From NCBI GenBank assembly GCA_963707075.1, contig CAVPOX010000004.1:962334-1026333 (forward strand): a stretch of DNA of 64,000 bases. Reading direction: 5' to 3'. Source of the stretch: CAXMQZ01 sp963707075. Lineage in GTDB: Bacteria > Acidobacteriota > Thermoanaerobaculia > Multivoradales > JAHEKO01. Position 1 is the first letter of the stretch; the number at the start of each line of letters is the position of its first letter. Of this stretch, positions 8,302 through 16,916 are shown piece after piece. The translations under genes were made by a program, and so were the position numbers. Under the pieces are notes generated by a model. That model did no database searches, had not been told where the DNA came from, and saw only the letters and a list, made by a program, of their open reading frames with translations.

Positions 8302-8994
8302 ATGCATACCTGGAGTTCGCGTGATCTCGTACAACGCTGCGCCACCGACCGGGACGCGGAGATCTGGCGAGAGTTTCTGGATCGTTTCGATCGTCGCATC
8401 GCAGCTGGTGTCTATCGAACATTAGCCAGATTCGATGCCCGCGTAAGTACCGAAGAGCAGCAGGACCTTCTGCAAGAGGTTTACTGTCGATTGCTGGAGC
8501 GACGTGGTAGGTACCTGCGGCGTTGCCGGGGCGAGGTAGATGGAGCCGTCGGCGCCTATCTGGGCAAGGTCGCCGAGAGTATTGTCGTGGACCACCTGCG
8601 AAGTCTCAGTGCTGCCAAGAGGGGTGCCGGGCAGTTTCGCGAACGGCACTGGGATCGAGATCGGGATCTGGAGCGCCCTATCGCTGATTGGGTCGCGGAT
8701 ACCGATCGGTCCCCGGAGGAGAAGCTGCTCCAGCGCGAGCGGCATGCGCGCTTTTTCTCCAAGTGCAAGGAGCTCGTTGGTAGCCGCACTCCCCAACGGG
8801 ATCTCGAAGTGGTCTATCTGGCCCTCTTTGCGGGCTGGACGAGTCGCGAGATAAGTGGCCGCATGGGGGGCGGAATGACCCCTTCGGCCGTGGATTCTCT
8901 GGTGCATCGTCTGAAGACCAGGCTGGCGAAGTCCGGACTCGAAGTTCCTCGCCGCCGTTCAGCGAAGAGTTGTGTGATCGAGATCGAGCGCTAG
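8302..8994 (+). CDS. ECF-type RNA polymerase sigma factor
   Basis: The 230-residue protein has the two-domain layout of a group 4 sigma factor. Region 2 contains WREFLDRFDRRI and DLLQEVYCRLLERR, the DLxQEVF-like core-binding helix. A charged linker follows. Region 4 (LEVVYLALFAGWTSREISGR...SAVDSLVHRLKTRL) is a helix-turn-helix for -35 recognition. A Cys near the C-terminus is isolated. No anti-sigma factor, kinase or membrane protein is adjacent, so control must come from elsewhere or through the leader hairpin. The sequence is divergent from the two sigma factors at 47 and 56 kb. The regulon is unknown. Confidence 0.8.
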   Translation: MHTWSSRDLVQRCATDRDAEIWREFLDRFDRRIAAGVYRTLARFDARVSTEEQQDLLQEVYCRLLERRGRYLRRCRGEVDGAVGAYLGKVAESIVVDHLRSLSAAKRGAGQFRERHWDRDRDLERPIADWVADTDRSPEEKLLQRERHARFFSKCKELVGSRTPQRDLEVVYLALFAGWTSREISGRMGGGMTPSAVDSLVHRLKTRLAKSGLEVPRRRSAKSCVIEIER

Positions 8995-9047
8995 CCGTAC
9001 AGTCGGCCAGAGTCCGCAGAAGCTGCCGATTGGGCTAGACTTCATCG

Positions 9048-9986
9048 ATGACTCTGCGCGTGTTCTCCGATTCTCGCTGCCTCAAGCACATCGTTCCTCA
9101 GGGATTTCCTGAGGCGCCTGCCCGTTTGGAGCGACTTCTCGAGGGATTGAAGCAGGCAAAAGTCGAGGTGCATGAATCAGGTGCGCATCCCAAATCCGAT
9201 GAAGCCATTGCCGCGGTGCATTCGCCGGAGTATCTGCAGCGCCTTCGAGACGCTGTTGCCTCTGGAGATCTGTTCCTCGATACGGGTGACAACCCATTGT
9301 CTGCGGGCACGTGGGAGGCTTCCCGAGCCGCAGTCGACGCCTGTCTCTTTGCCGCCGACTGGGTCGCTGCGGGCAGGCATCACAGAGGCTTCGCTATCGT
9401 TCGACCCCCGGGGCATCATGCCGAGCATGCCATGGCCATGGGATTCTGCTATCTCAACAATGTGGCGGTCAGTACCGAGTACCTGATACGCGCACATGGT
9501 TTCAAAAGAGTGGCACTGGTCGATTTCGATGTTCACCACGGCAACGGGACGCAGCACTTGTTCGAAGAGCGCGGGGATGTCTTCTATCTGAGTGTCCACC
9601 AGCATCCGCTCTTTCCAGGTACAGGATTGGCTGACGAGCGGGGGCGCGGCGAAGGTATCGGGGCGACATTGAACATCCCGTTGCCCGCCGGAACCGATGA
9701 CCAACTTCTGAGCCGGGCCATCGATGAGCAGATTCTGCCTGCCATTTACGATTTCCGACCTGACCTGATGGTGGTCTCGGCCGGCTTCGATGCCTGGCAG
9801 CGGGATCCGGTCGGCGGAATGAGGATCACCGCGAAGGCCTTCGCAGACTGGGGGCGGTGGCTCAGGAAGGCGGCTGACGACCTCTGCGAAGGCAGGATCT
9901 TCACGACGCTGGAGGGCGGCTACGACCTGAGTGCGCTGGCAGCCCTGACCGTCTCCTACAGCCGGGGGATGGAGGAAGACCTCTGA
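9048..9986 (+). CDS. Histone-deacetylase-like (class II / acetoin utilisation) deacetylase
   Basis: The 312-residue protein belongs to the arginase/deacetylase superfamily. RPPGHHAEHAMAMGFCYLNN contains the tandem active-site histidines. DFDVHHGNGT supplies the zinc-binding Asp and His, SAGFDAW supplies the second zinc Asp, and TLEGGYD carries the final glycine-rich loop. All catalytic residues are present, so an active zinc amidohydrolase is expected. In bacteria such enzymes deacetylate acetylpolyamines or acetyl-lysine; the substrate cannot be read from sequence. The gene stands alone, tail-to-tail with the protease gene and separated from it by only seven bases. Confidence 0.93.
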   Translation: MTLRVFSDSRCLKHIVPQGFPEAPARLERLLEGLKQAKVEVHESGAHPKSDEAIAAVHSPEYLQRLRDAVASGDLFLDTGDNPLSAGTWEASRAAVDACLFAADWVAAGRHHRGFAIVRPPGHHAEHAMAMGFCYLNNVAVSTEYLIRAHGFKRVALVDFDVHHGNGTQHLFEERGDVFYLSVHQHPLFPGTGLADERGRGEGIGATLNIPLPAGTDDQLLSRAIDEQILPAIYDFRPDLMVVSAGFDAWQRDPVGGMRITAKAFADWGRWLRKAADDLCEGRIFTTLEGGYDLSALAALTVSYSRGMEEDL

Positions 9987-9993
9987 GCTCTAC

Positions 9994-11637
9994 CTAGTTG
10001 GCGATGCCAGAGGCACCAGAAGCGTCGGAGGAGTCACTGGCAGGTGTACGGCCGAGCGCTTGGCGTCGGGCGAGCAGGTCCTTGGCCTCGTCGAAGGTTT
10101 CAAGCGCTCTCCGGATCTGTGGGTCGCCCGCGGCGAGGATCTCGTAGCGAGCCTCGATGCCAAAGGCAGAGTTGAAGAGCTCAGCATGCAGGTATCGCTT
10201 GATGTCTTCTTCGATTGAACTGTCTGCGAGGGCTTTGTCCCATTCCTCGGGAGTGAGGATCTCTTCCTCGACAAGCCAGTCTTTGAACTGGTGGACCATG
10301 TCCGGGGTGGGCTGCCAGGCCCGCTCGGCGATCGGGTTTTGGTTGGCATAGCTGACCGCGAAATCGAAAAACGCGTTGCGTGCCAGAAGGAGCTGCATGA
10401 ACGCTGGCATCTCAGGCGCATCGACCATGATGTCCGGAGTGATACCGCCTCCGCCATAGACCTTGCGCCCCAAGTCCGTGAGAAAGGCCTCGACGGCTTC
10501 CTCGTCCGAAGCCGGAGATTCTGTCGATTCTCCAGGTACATAGCCGTTGGAATAGGTGCTGTAGTCGAACCAGGAGCTGTAGTCACGCTGAATCAGGCGT
10601 CCGGAAGGCGTGTAGTACTTGGCAGTGGTCAAGGCCAGGCCAGCGCCGTAAGAGAGGCTGTAGACAGTCTGTACGAGCCCCTTTCCCCAGGTTTGGGTTC
10701 CGACGATCAGTCCGATGTCGTGATCCTGAATCGCACCCGAGAAGATCTCCGCGGCCGACGCAGTGCCTTCGCCAACAAGCACAACCATTGGAAGGTCCCA
10801 TTCTGGCCCGCTAGCGGTTGCATAGTAGCGCTGATCGGAGTCGCGGGTACGGCCCCTGGTCTCAACGATCTTCGACCCCTCTGGAACGAACTGCTCGACG
10901 ACTTCGATGGCCTGATCGAGGAGTCCGCCACCGTTGCGCCTCAGATCGACCAGGAGTCGCTGCATCCCCTGTTCCCGAAGCTCGGCGATGGCCTGCCGCA
11001 CTTCACGCGAGGTTCCTCGATTGAAATCGTCGATCGATAGATAGCCGGTGTCCGGGGCGATCATGTAGGCGTATCGCACGGAGACCTGCGGAATCTCGTC
11101 GCGCTCGATGGTGACTTCGATGGGATCATCGAGACCGGGTCGCGCGAGTGTGATGGAGACCTTTGTGCCCTTGGGCCCCTTCAGCCTGCGGACTGCGTCA
11201 TTGATGTTCAGGCCCTCGGTCGATTCCCCTTCGATATGGGTGATGACGTCCCCAGCCCGCAAGCCCATTCTCGAAGCTGGGGTCCCTTCGATCGGTGTGA
11301 TGACGGTGATTTGACCATGGCGCGTTCCAACGAGAATTCCGAGTCCGAAGAAAGTACTCTGTTGTCGATCGCGCATGCTGGCATAGGCTTCGGCGCTGAG
11401 AAAGCTGGTGTGGGGATCGAGTGACCTCACCATGCCCTCGATCGAGGCATTGACCAGGTCGGTGTACTCGACCTCTCGACCGTAGTTCTCCTGGGCCACG
11501 GTGAGCAGCTCGGTGTAGACTCGCAGCACCTCGCGGGCCTCGCGATTGAAGGCCAGGAGACGGTCTCCGAAAAGGCTCCCGATGAGCAGTGTCAGCGCGA
11601 AGAGTGCAGTGGCGAGGGTTTTCCAGGTCGAACGCAC
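9994..11637 (-). CDS. CtpA-type S41 carboxyl-terminal processing protease
   Basis: The 547-residue exported protease starts at a GTG and has a hydrophobic signal/anchor (residues about 8-26). Order of domains: helical cap, PDZ domain (LGILVGTRHG...GLRAGDVITHIEG) and S41 catalytic core. The catalytic Ser is in GTASAAEIFSGA and the Lys lies 25 residues on in TWGKGLVQ. DDFNRGT and DLRRNGGGLL are typical core strands. The C-terminal 130 residues are acidic and helical, as in many CtpA/Prc enzymes. The role is periplasmic processing or turnover of proteins. It is divergently arranged from tatA with about 110 bases between them. Confidence 0.94.
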   Translation of the reverse strand: MRSTWKTLATALFALTLLIGSLFGDRLLAFNREAREVLRVYTELLTVAQENYGREVEYTDLVNASIEGMVRSLDPHTSFLSAEAYASMRDRQQSTFFGLGILVGTRHGQITVITPIEGTPASRMGLRAGDVITHIEGESTEGLNINDAVRRLKGPKGTKVSITLARPGLDDPIEVTIERDEIPQVSVRYAYMIAPDTGYLSIDDFNRGTSREVRQAIAELREQGMQRLLVDLRRNGGGLLDQAIEVVEQFVPEGSKIVETRGRTRDSDQRYYATASGPEWDLPMVVLVGEGTASAAEIFSGAIQDHDIGLIVGTQTWGKGLVQTVYSLSYGAGLALTTAKYYTPSGRLIQRDYSSWFDYSTYSNGYVPGESTESPASDEEAVEAFLTDLGRKVYGGGGITPDIMVDAPEMPAFMQLLLARNAFFDFAVSYANQNPIAERAWQPTPDMVHQFKDWLVEEEILTPEEWDKALADSSIEEDIKRYLHAELFNSAFGIEARYEILAAGDPQIRRALETFDEAKDLLARRQALGRTPASDSSDASGASGIAN

Positions 11638-11747
11638 CGCGAGAGTGTATCACCTGAGTCCAGCGAAGCCGGTTGCGGGTTGCACAGGCGGAATCTCTTG
11701 ACAACGAAGCGTCGTCGCCAGATTATCGAGAAGATGAGGAACAGCGA

Positions 11748-12080
11748 ATGATCGGTTCTCTAGGGCTTCCCGAGCTCATGTTCATCATGCTGCTGGCCCT
11801 TCTGGTCTTTGGTCCCCGAAAGCTCCCGGAGATCGGCCGGACACTGGGTCGAGCCCTCGGCGAGTTTCGCCGGGCTACGACCGATCTGAAGCGAACCCTG
11901 GATGTGGAGATGTCGACGGACGAGACAGTCGTCAAGACGCCTGCGAAGCCGACTCCCGACCCTGTGCCCGTAGAAAGGCCGGCATTGGCCCCTCTGCCTG
12001 GTCCCGATGAGCCCAGGCCGGGCGTTGTGGCTGGGGAGGCCGGATCGGGGAGCGACCCGGCGAGTGGTGACGAGACCTAG
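11748..12080 (+). CDS. tatA: Sec-independent translocase subunit TatA/TatB
   Basis: A 110-residue protein with one short N-terminal transmembrane helix (LPELMFIMLLALLVF) followed by the FGPRKLPEIGRTLGR hinge and an amphipathic helix. The tail is Pro/Glu-rich and unstructured. The start is placed at ATG 11748, which has GAGGA upstream and gives the canonical MIGSLGLPEL N-terminus. The Pro after Phe-Gly and the length slightly favour TatA over TatB, but no second TatA-like gene is present, so it may serve both roles. tatC follows 14 bases later. Confidence 0.93.
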   Translation: MIGSLGLPELMFIMLLALLVFGPRKLPEIGRTLGRALGEFRRATTDLKRTLDVEMSTDETVVKTPAKPTPDPVPVERPALAPLPGPDEPRPGVVAGEAGSGSDPASGDET

Positions 12081-12094
12081 GCGGTAATCTCTTC

Positions 12095-12880
12095 ATGCCA
12101 GGCCTTTCTGACACCGATCCCGAGCTCCAGGGCTCAGCAGACGATCTGCCCCGGATGAGCCTGATGGAGCATTTGGAAGAGCTGCGAACCCGCATCTTCC
12201 GCTCGCTGATAGCCGTGTCGTTGACCTTTGTCTTCTGCTGGTTTTTTGTCGAACAGATCGCCGATTTTCTGGCCCAGCCGATCTACGAAGCGTTGCCGGA
12301 AGGTACCCGCTTGACCTTTCTGGGAGTCACCGACCCCTTCGTCATGTACGTCAAGGTGGCGGCCCTGGCGGCGCTTTTTATGGCTTCTCCCTTGGTGCTC
12401 TATCAAGCATGGCGTTTCGTCGCTCCTGGTCTCTACCAGAAGGAGAAGCGACATGCGCTGCCCTTCATCGTCGCCGGTTCGTTCTTCTTTCTTGCCGGCG
12501 GCGCCTTTGCGTACTACGTAGCTTTTCCCTTCGCAGTCGATTTTCTGATCGGCATGGGTGAGGCCTTTCAGCCCATGATCACGGTGGAGAAGTACTTCCG
12601 TTTCCTGCTCTATGTGATTCTTGGTCTCGGGCTGATGTTCGAGCTGCCGATCGTGATCTTTCTACTGGCGCAGATGGGCGTAGTCACCCCGAGGTTCCTG
12701 ATTCGTCATTTCCGCTGGGCGGTTCTGTTGATCTTTGTCGCGGCGGCGTTGATCACTCCGACGCCCGACGTGGTCAATCTTCTCCTTTTTGCTCTACCGA
12801 CGATCCTGCTCTACCTCCTGGGGGTAGCTGCGGCAGCCTTGGTCGTGAAAAAGAAGGATGAGAGCGAGGACGACGACTAG
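12095..12880 (+). CDS. tatC: Sec-independent translocase subunit TatC
   Basis: TatC is the twin-arginine signal receptor in the inner membrane. The 261-residue protein has the conserved N-terminus SLMEHLEELRTRI, six predicted helices, and the FxxPLVLYQAWRFVAPGLY segment of the first cytoplasmic loop. FELPIVIFLLAQMGVV and LITPTPDVVN follow. The tail is acidic. It forms an operon with tatA. Its TAG stop lies in a CTAG palindrome whose other strand is the stop of convergent kdsC, so the two genes overlap by two bases. Confidence 0.96.
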   Translation: MPGLSDTDPELQGSADDLPRMSLMEHLEELRTRIFRSLIAVSLTFVFCWFFVEQIADFLAQPIYEALPEGTRLTFLGVTDPFVMYVKVAALAALFMASPLVLYQAWRFVAPGLYQKEKRHALPFIVAGSFFFLAGGAFAYYVAFPFAVDFLIGMGEAFQPMITVEKYFRFLLYVILGLGLMFELPIVIFLLAQMGVVTPRFLIRHFRWAVLLIFVAAALITPTPDVVNLLLFALPTILLYLLGVAAAALVVKKKDESEDDD

Positions 12881-13431
12881 CCGTCGAAAGTGAACCTGGC
12901 GAAGATCTGATCCCACTCGCCTCGCGCTTTGAGGATGACCTCGACCATTTCGCGGACGGCGCCCTGGCCACCGGCCGCTGCGAGCGTCCGGTTGACCACG
13001 GTCCTGACCTCGACGGCCGCGTCGGCAGGAGCGAACGAAAGTCCGCACTGACCGAGCACGACAAGATCAGGGAGGTCGTCACCGATATAGGCCACGCGTC
13101 TGGCAATCGTATTCTGCCTTTCCAGGAATGTAGCGAACTCGGCGCTCTTGTCGCTGACACCCATGTGCAGGGCATCGAGTTGTAGCTCTGCCGACCGCCT
13201 CTCGAGGGCCGCCGTGGCGCGCCCGGAGAGTATGCCGACTTTTAGGCCGGCCAGTTGGGCGACCTTCATGCCCAGTCCATCGCGGGCATTGAAGCGCAAG
13301 TAGGTGGGCCCCTTGCGGTCATAGTAGAGAGAGCCATCCGTCAGTACGCCATCGACGTCACACAGTAGCCATTCCAGGTCGGCCGCCCGACGGGAGAGTT
13401 CCTGTTCGTTCAAAACAGCTCCAGGCCCCAC
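12877..13431 (-). CDS. kdsC: 3-deoxy-D-manno-octulosonate 8-phosphate phosphatase
   Basis: KdsC removes phosphate from KDO-8-P in LPS core synthesis. It is a HAD C0-type phosphatase. DVDGVLTDG is motif I with the nucleophilic Asp, SGRAT is motif II, and GDDLPDLVVL is motif III with the Mg-binding acids. The open frame starts at GTG 13431. TTG 13413 is an attractive alternative: it overlaps the kdsD stop as TTGA and has GGAG five bases before it. The length of 178-184 residues is normal for the tetrameric KdsC family. It is last in the kdsB-pyrG-kdsA-kdsD-kdsC unit. Confidence 0.94.
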   Translation of the reverse strand: MGPGAVLNEQELSRRAADLEWLLCDVDGVLTDGSLYYDRKGPTYLRFNARDGLGMKVAQLAGLKVGILSGRATAALERRSAELQLDALHMGVSDKSAEFATFLERQNTIARRVAYIGDDLPDLVVLGQCGLSFAPADAAVEVRTVVNRTLAAAGGQGAVREMVEVILKARGEWDQIFARFTFDG

Positions 13432-14387
13432 AGATCGTGGAGATGCACAATGCCCTCGAGGTGCCCGTCGGCATCAGTGATGAATAGTGAGGTGATCCGG
13501 AACTCCTCCATGACGTTGAGTGCGGCCGAAGCGAGCTCGCTACCCGCAATGGTGCGGGGTGACGCCTGACAGCAATCGCCTGCAAGGCTCTTGAGGAGTT
13601 CCTCGTTGGCCTCGAGCAAGCGGCGAAGATCGCCATCCGAAATGCAGCCAGTCAAGCGATTTTGCACGTCGACGACAGCGGTGATACCCAGCTTCTTGCG
13701 CGACATTTCATAGATCGCATCACGCATCGGCGTCGATTCCGTGACCACGGGCAGCGCCTCGCCGGTGTGCATCAGTTGATGCACTTTGAGCAAGCGCTTA
13801 CCCAGGTCGCCCCCTGGGTGCAGGCGAGCGAAGTCGTCTCGAGTAAATCCCTTGGCCTCCAGAAGCGCCATCGCGAGCGCGTCCCCGAGCGCCAGGGTGG
13901 CCGTCGTGGAGGCCGTCGGTGCCAGGTCATGCGGACAGGCTTCCTGATCGATGCTCACCTGCAAATGGAGATCGGCGCTTCTGGCCAGTGGAGATTCCGG
14001 TTTTCCGGTCAGTGCGACAAGGGGCACGCCCAACCGTTTCATGGTCTCTACGAGGCTGAGAATCTCGGCTGTGCTGCCGGAGTAGGAGGCGGCGAGCACC
14101 GTGTCGCCGGGCGCCAGCATGCCCAGATCTCCGTGGATCGCTTCAGCCGGATGAAGGAAGAGGGCCGGTGTACCGGTCGAGGAGAAGGTGGCGGCCAACT
14201 TCTTCATGATGATGCCGCTCTTGCCCATGCCGCTGCAGACTACACGGCCCTTGGTGTTCTTCAAGAGCTCGACCGCTCGGTCGAAGTTCTCATCGAGCTG
14301 GTCGATGAGGCCGCGTACCGCTTCGGCTTCGATTGCCAGCACCTTCTTGGCGACAGCGCGCGGGTCGGTCGGGTCAGTAGCGCTCAT
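13410..14387 (-). CDS. kdsD: D-arabinose 5-phosphate isomerase
   Basis: This enzyme converts ribulose-5-phosphate to arabinose-5-phosphate, the first committed step toward KDO. The 325-residue protein has an N-terminal SIS domain (CSGMGKSGIIMKKLAATFSS, then ASYSGSTAEI and LALGDALAMALL). Two C-terminal CBS domains follow, one ending GCISDGDLRR and the other GIVHLHDLW. Its start overlaps the kdsA stop as TGATG. Length and order match KdsD/KpsF. The adjacent kdsA, kdsB and kdsC supply the whole KDO pathway in one operon. Confidence 0.95.
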   Translation of the reverse strand: MSATDPTDPRAVAKKVLAIEAEAVRGLIDQLDENFDRAVELLKNTKGRVVCSGMGKSGIIMKKLAATFSSTGTPALFLHPAEAIHGDLGMLAPGDTVLAASYSGSTAEILSLVETMKRLGVPLVALTGKPESPLARSADLHLQVSIDQEACPHDLAPTASTTATLALGDALAMALLEAKGFTRDDFARLHPGGDLGKRLLKVHQLMHTGEALPVVTESTPMRDAIYEMSRKKLGITAVVDVQNRLTGCISDGDLRRLLEANEELLKSLAGDCCQASPRTIAGSELASAALNVMEEFRITSLFITDADGHLEGIVHLHDLWGLELF

Positions 14388-15223
14388 CAGGATTCCCGAT
14401 CGATCTCGCGCAACGCCGCGCGAATGGCCAACGCCCCTCTCAACAAAGCCTCGGCTCTCTCCGGTTCGAGCTGAGTGGTGCTGTCAGAGAGTGCCTGGTC
14501 GGGGCGAGGGTGAATCTCGAGGTAAAGGCCATCGGCGCCGGCGGCGACCGCGGCACGGGACAGGGGCTCGGCGTACTGGCGCAGACCGCCGGTTTGCTCA
14601 CCGCCGCCGGGAAGCTGCAGGGAATGGGTCACATCGTAGATCACCGGGATGCCGTCCTGCTGCATCATGGCGAAGCTGCGCATGTCGACCACGAGGTTGT
14701 GATAGCCAAAGGAATAGCCTCTTTCGGTGACGGAAATGCGCTCGTTGCCTGTACTTCGTGCCTTGTCCACGGCACGTCGCATGTCATCGGGCGCCATGAA
14801 CTGGCCCTTTTTGAGGTTGACGGCTCGGCCGGTACTTGCAGCTGCCACGACGAGGTCGGTCTGTCGACACAGAAAAGCCGGTATCTGCAAGATCTGGCAG
14901 ACCTCGGCGGCAGGCCCACAATGCTCGGGTGAATGCACGTCCGTCAGCACTGGAAGCCCGACTTCCCTGACCACGGCTTCGAGTGTCTGCAAACCCACTT
15001 CCAGGCCCGGGCCGCGATAGCTCTCCAGTGAGCTTCTGTTGGCCTTGTCGAACGATGCCTTGAAGACAACGGGAACACCGAGTCGCCTTCCCATATCGGA
15101 GATTCTTGCGGCGAGCGCGAGGGTCTCGTCGGGACTCTCGATGACACAAGGCCCGGCGATTACCGGCAACCCCCCTGCACCCAACTCGACACCCGGTGCC
15201 AGCTCGAAAGGCTTCAAGCTCAT
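14387..15223 (-). CDS. kdsA: 3-deoxy-8-phosphooctulonate synthase
   Basis: KdsA condenses arabinose-5-phosphate with phosphoenolpyruvate. The 278-residue TIM barrel shows IAGPCVIES, KASFDKANRSS, LTDVHSPEHCGPAAEV, LCRQTDLVVAA, KKGQFMAP, ERGYSFGYHNLVVDMR and DVTHSLQLPGG. The Cys in the first motif and the HCGPAAEV segment suggest comparison with the metal-dependent subclass, but I cannot settle the class from motifs alone. The ATG overlaps the pyrG stop as ATGA. Confidence 0.96.
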   Translation of the reverse strand: MSLKPFELAPGVELGAGGLPVIAGPCVIESPDETLALAARISDMGRRLGVPVVFKASFDKANRSSLESYRGPGLEVGLQTLEAVVREVGLPVLTDVHSPEHCGPAAEVCQILQIPAFLCRQTDLVVAAASTGRAVNLKKGQFMAPDDMRRAVDKARSTGNERISVTERGYSFGYHNLVVDMRSFAMMQQDGIPVIYDVTHSLQLPGGGEQTGGLRQYAEPLSRAAVAAGADGLYLEIHPRPDQALSDSTTQLEPERAEALLRGALAIRAALREIDRES

Positions 15224-16881
15224 GCCATCTCTCGGGCCAGGCTAGGTAGCTCTCGCTGTCGGACGCGTGCCGGATCCTGGCGGCGCTCGTGCTCACCCAG
15301 CGCAGCACGGATGTAAGAAACGAAGAGCGGGTGAGGCTCGGTCGGCTTGGACTTGTATTCTGGGTGGAACTGGCAGCCCAGATACCAAGGGTGGTCGGTC
15401 AGCTCGACCATCTCGACGAACTTTCCGTCCGGGCTCATTCCCGAGACAACCAGGCCGCTTTCGCGCAGCTGGGGCAGGTACTTCTGATTGACTTCGTAGC
15501 GGTGTCGATGTCTTTCGCTGATCTCGGCGACGCCATAGGTTTCGCCAGCCAAGGTCCCCTCAGTCAGGAGGCAGGGGTAGGCTCCCAGCCGCATGGTGCC
15601 TCCCATCTCTTCCACGCCCAGGAGATCTCTCAGCTTGTAGATCACGGCGTGGGGAGTGTCGGCGTTGAACTCTGCGGAGGTGGCATCCTTGATTCCGCAG
15701 ACATTGCGAGCGTACTCGATAACCATGCACTGCATTCCGAGACAGATACCAAAAAACGGCACGTGGTGTTCACGGGCATAGCGAATCGCCCGGATCTTGC
15801 CTTCGGTGCCTCGTGGGCCGAATCCGATGGGTACCAGCAGGCCGTCCACGTCGAAGACTTCCCGAGGCCAGTTACCCGACTCGATCTCCTCGGCATCGAT
15901 ATATACCAGCTCGACCGCTGAATCGTTGGCGATACCTCCGTGCAGCAGAGCTTCATTGAGGCTCTTGTAGGCGTCGGGTAGTTCGACATACTTGCCGACG
16001 ATGCCGATGCGCACCTGGTGTTTGGGGTTCTTGACCTTGCTGACCAGTTCCTCCCAATCGGACAGGCTTCGCGGGTAATGGGGAAGATTGAGCAGATCGA
16101 GGAGAATTTCGTCGAGGCCCTCCCGGCAGAAGCTCAGGGGTACTTCATAGATCGTCTGGACATCGCGAGCTGAAATGACCTGTTTGGGCTCCACGTTGCA
16201 GAACAAGGCGATCTTTCTTTTGACATCGTCGGGAAGCGGTCGGTCGCAGCGGCACAGCAGGGCGTCGGCGTCGATACCGATGGCCCTGAGCTCCCGGACC
16301 GAGTGTTGGGTGGGCTTGGTCTTGAGCTCATCTGCAGCGGCGATGAAGGGCACCAGGGTCAGGTGGAGGTGAGCGGAGTTACCGCGGCCCAGTTCGAGGC
16401 GTAGCTGACGAATCGCTTCGAGGAAAGGCAGAGACTCGATGTCGCCGACGGTGCCACCGATCTCGATGATGACCACGTCCACATCATCTGCGAGTCGACG
16501 CATGGCGTCCTTGATTTCGTCGGTGACATGCGGGATGACCTGAACGGTCTTACCCAGGTAGTCGCCCCGACGCTCCTTGTTGATTACCGCCTCGTAGATC
16601 TTGCCGGTGGTGTAGTTGTGATCCCGACTCGTCGAGGTATGAGTGAATCTCTCGTAGTGGCCGAGATCCAGATCGGTCTCTGCGCCATCGTCGGTGACAA
16701 AAACCTCGCCATGCTGGTAGGGCGACATGGTTCCGGGATCGACATTGACGTAGGGATCGAACTTCATCAGCGTCACCGAGAATCCTCGTCTTTCGAGTAG
16801 GGCTCCTACCGATGCCGCGGCGACCCCCTTGCCCAGTGATGAAACAACCCCGCCTGTCACAAAGATGAACTTCGTCGCCAT
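15220..16881 (-). CDS. pyrG: CTP synthase
   Basis: PyrG aminates UTP to CTP using glutamine. The 553-residue protein begins MATKFIFVTGGVVSSLGKG, the ATP-binding loop of the synthetase domain. The C-terminal class I glutamine amidotransferase domain has the nucleophile in FGICLGMQCMVIEYARN and the His/Glu pair in HPEYKSKP. The start at 16881 has AGGGGA upstream and is preferred over an in-frame start 13 codons earlier. Its presence inside the KDO operon makes sense because KdsB uses CTP to activate KDO. The same kdsB-pyrG-kdsA linkage is common in Gram-negative bacteria. Confidence 0.97.
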   Translation of the reverse strand: MATKFIFVTGGVVSSLGKGVAAASVGALLERRGFSVTLMKFDPYVNVDPGTMSPYQHGEVFVTDDGAETDLDLGHYERFTHTSTSRDHNYTTGKIYEAVINKERRGDYLGKTVQVIPHVTDEIKDAMRRLADDVDVVIIEIGGTVGDIESLPFLEAIRQLRLELGRGNSAHLHLTLVPFIAAADELKTKPTQHSVRELRAIGIDADALLCRCDRPLPDDVKRKIALFCNVEPKQVISARDVQTIYEVPLSFCREGLDEILLDLLNLPHYPRSLSDWEELVSKVKNPKHQVRIGIVGKYVELPDAYKSLNEALLHGGIANDSAVELVYIDAEEIESGNWPREVFDVDGLLVPIGFGPRGTEGKIRAIRYAREHHVPFFGICLGMQCMVIEYARNVCGIKDATSAEFNADTPHAVIYKLRDLLGVEEMGGTMRLGAYPCLLTEGTLAGETYGVAEISERHRHRYEVNQKYLPQLRESGLVVSGMSPDGKFVEMVELTDHPWYLGCQFHPEYKSKPTEPHPLFVSYIRAALGEHERRQDPARVRQRELPSLAREMA

Positions 16882-16916
16882 GCACGTTCCCCTTTCCTGC
16901 TGATCCGTTGGACCGC

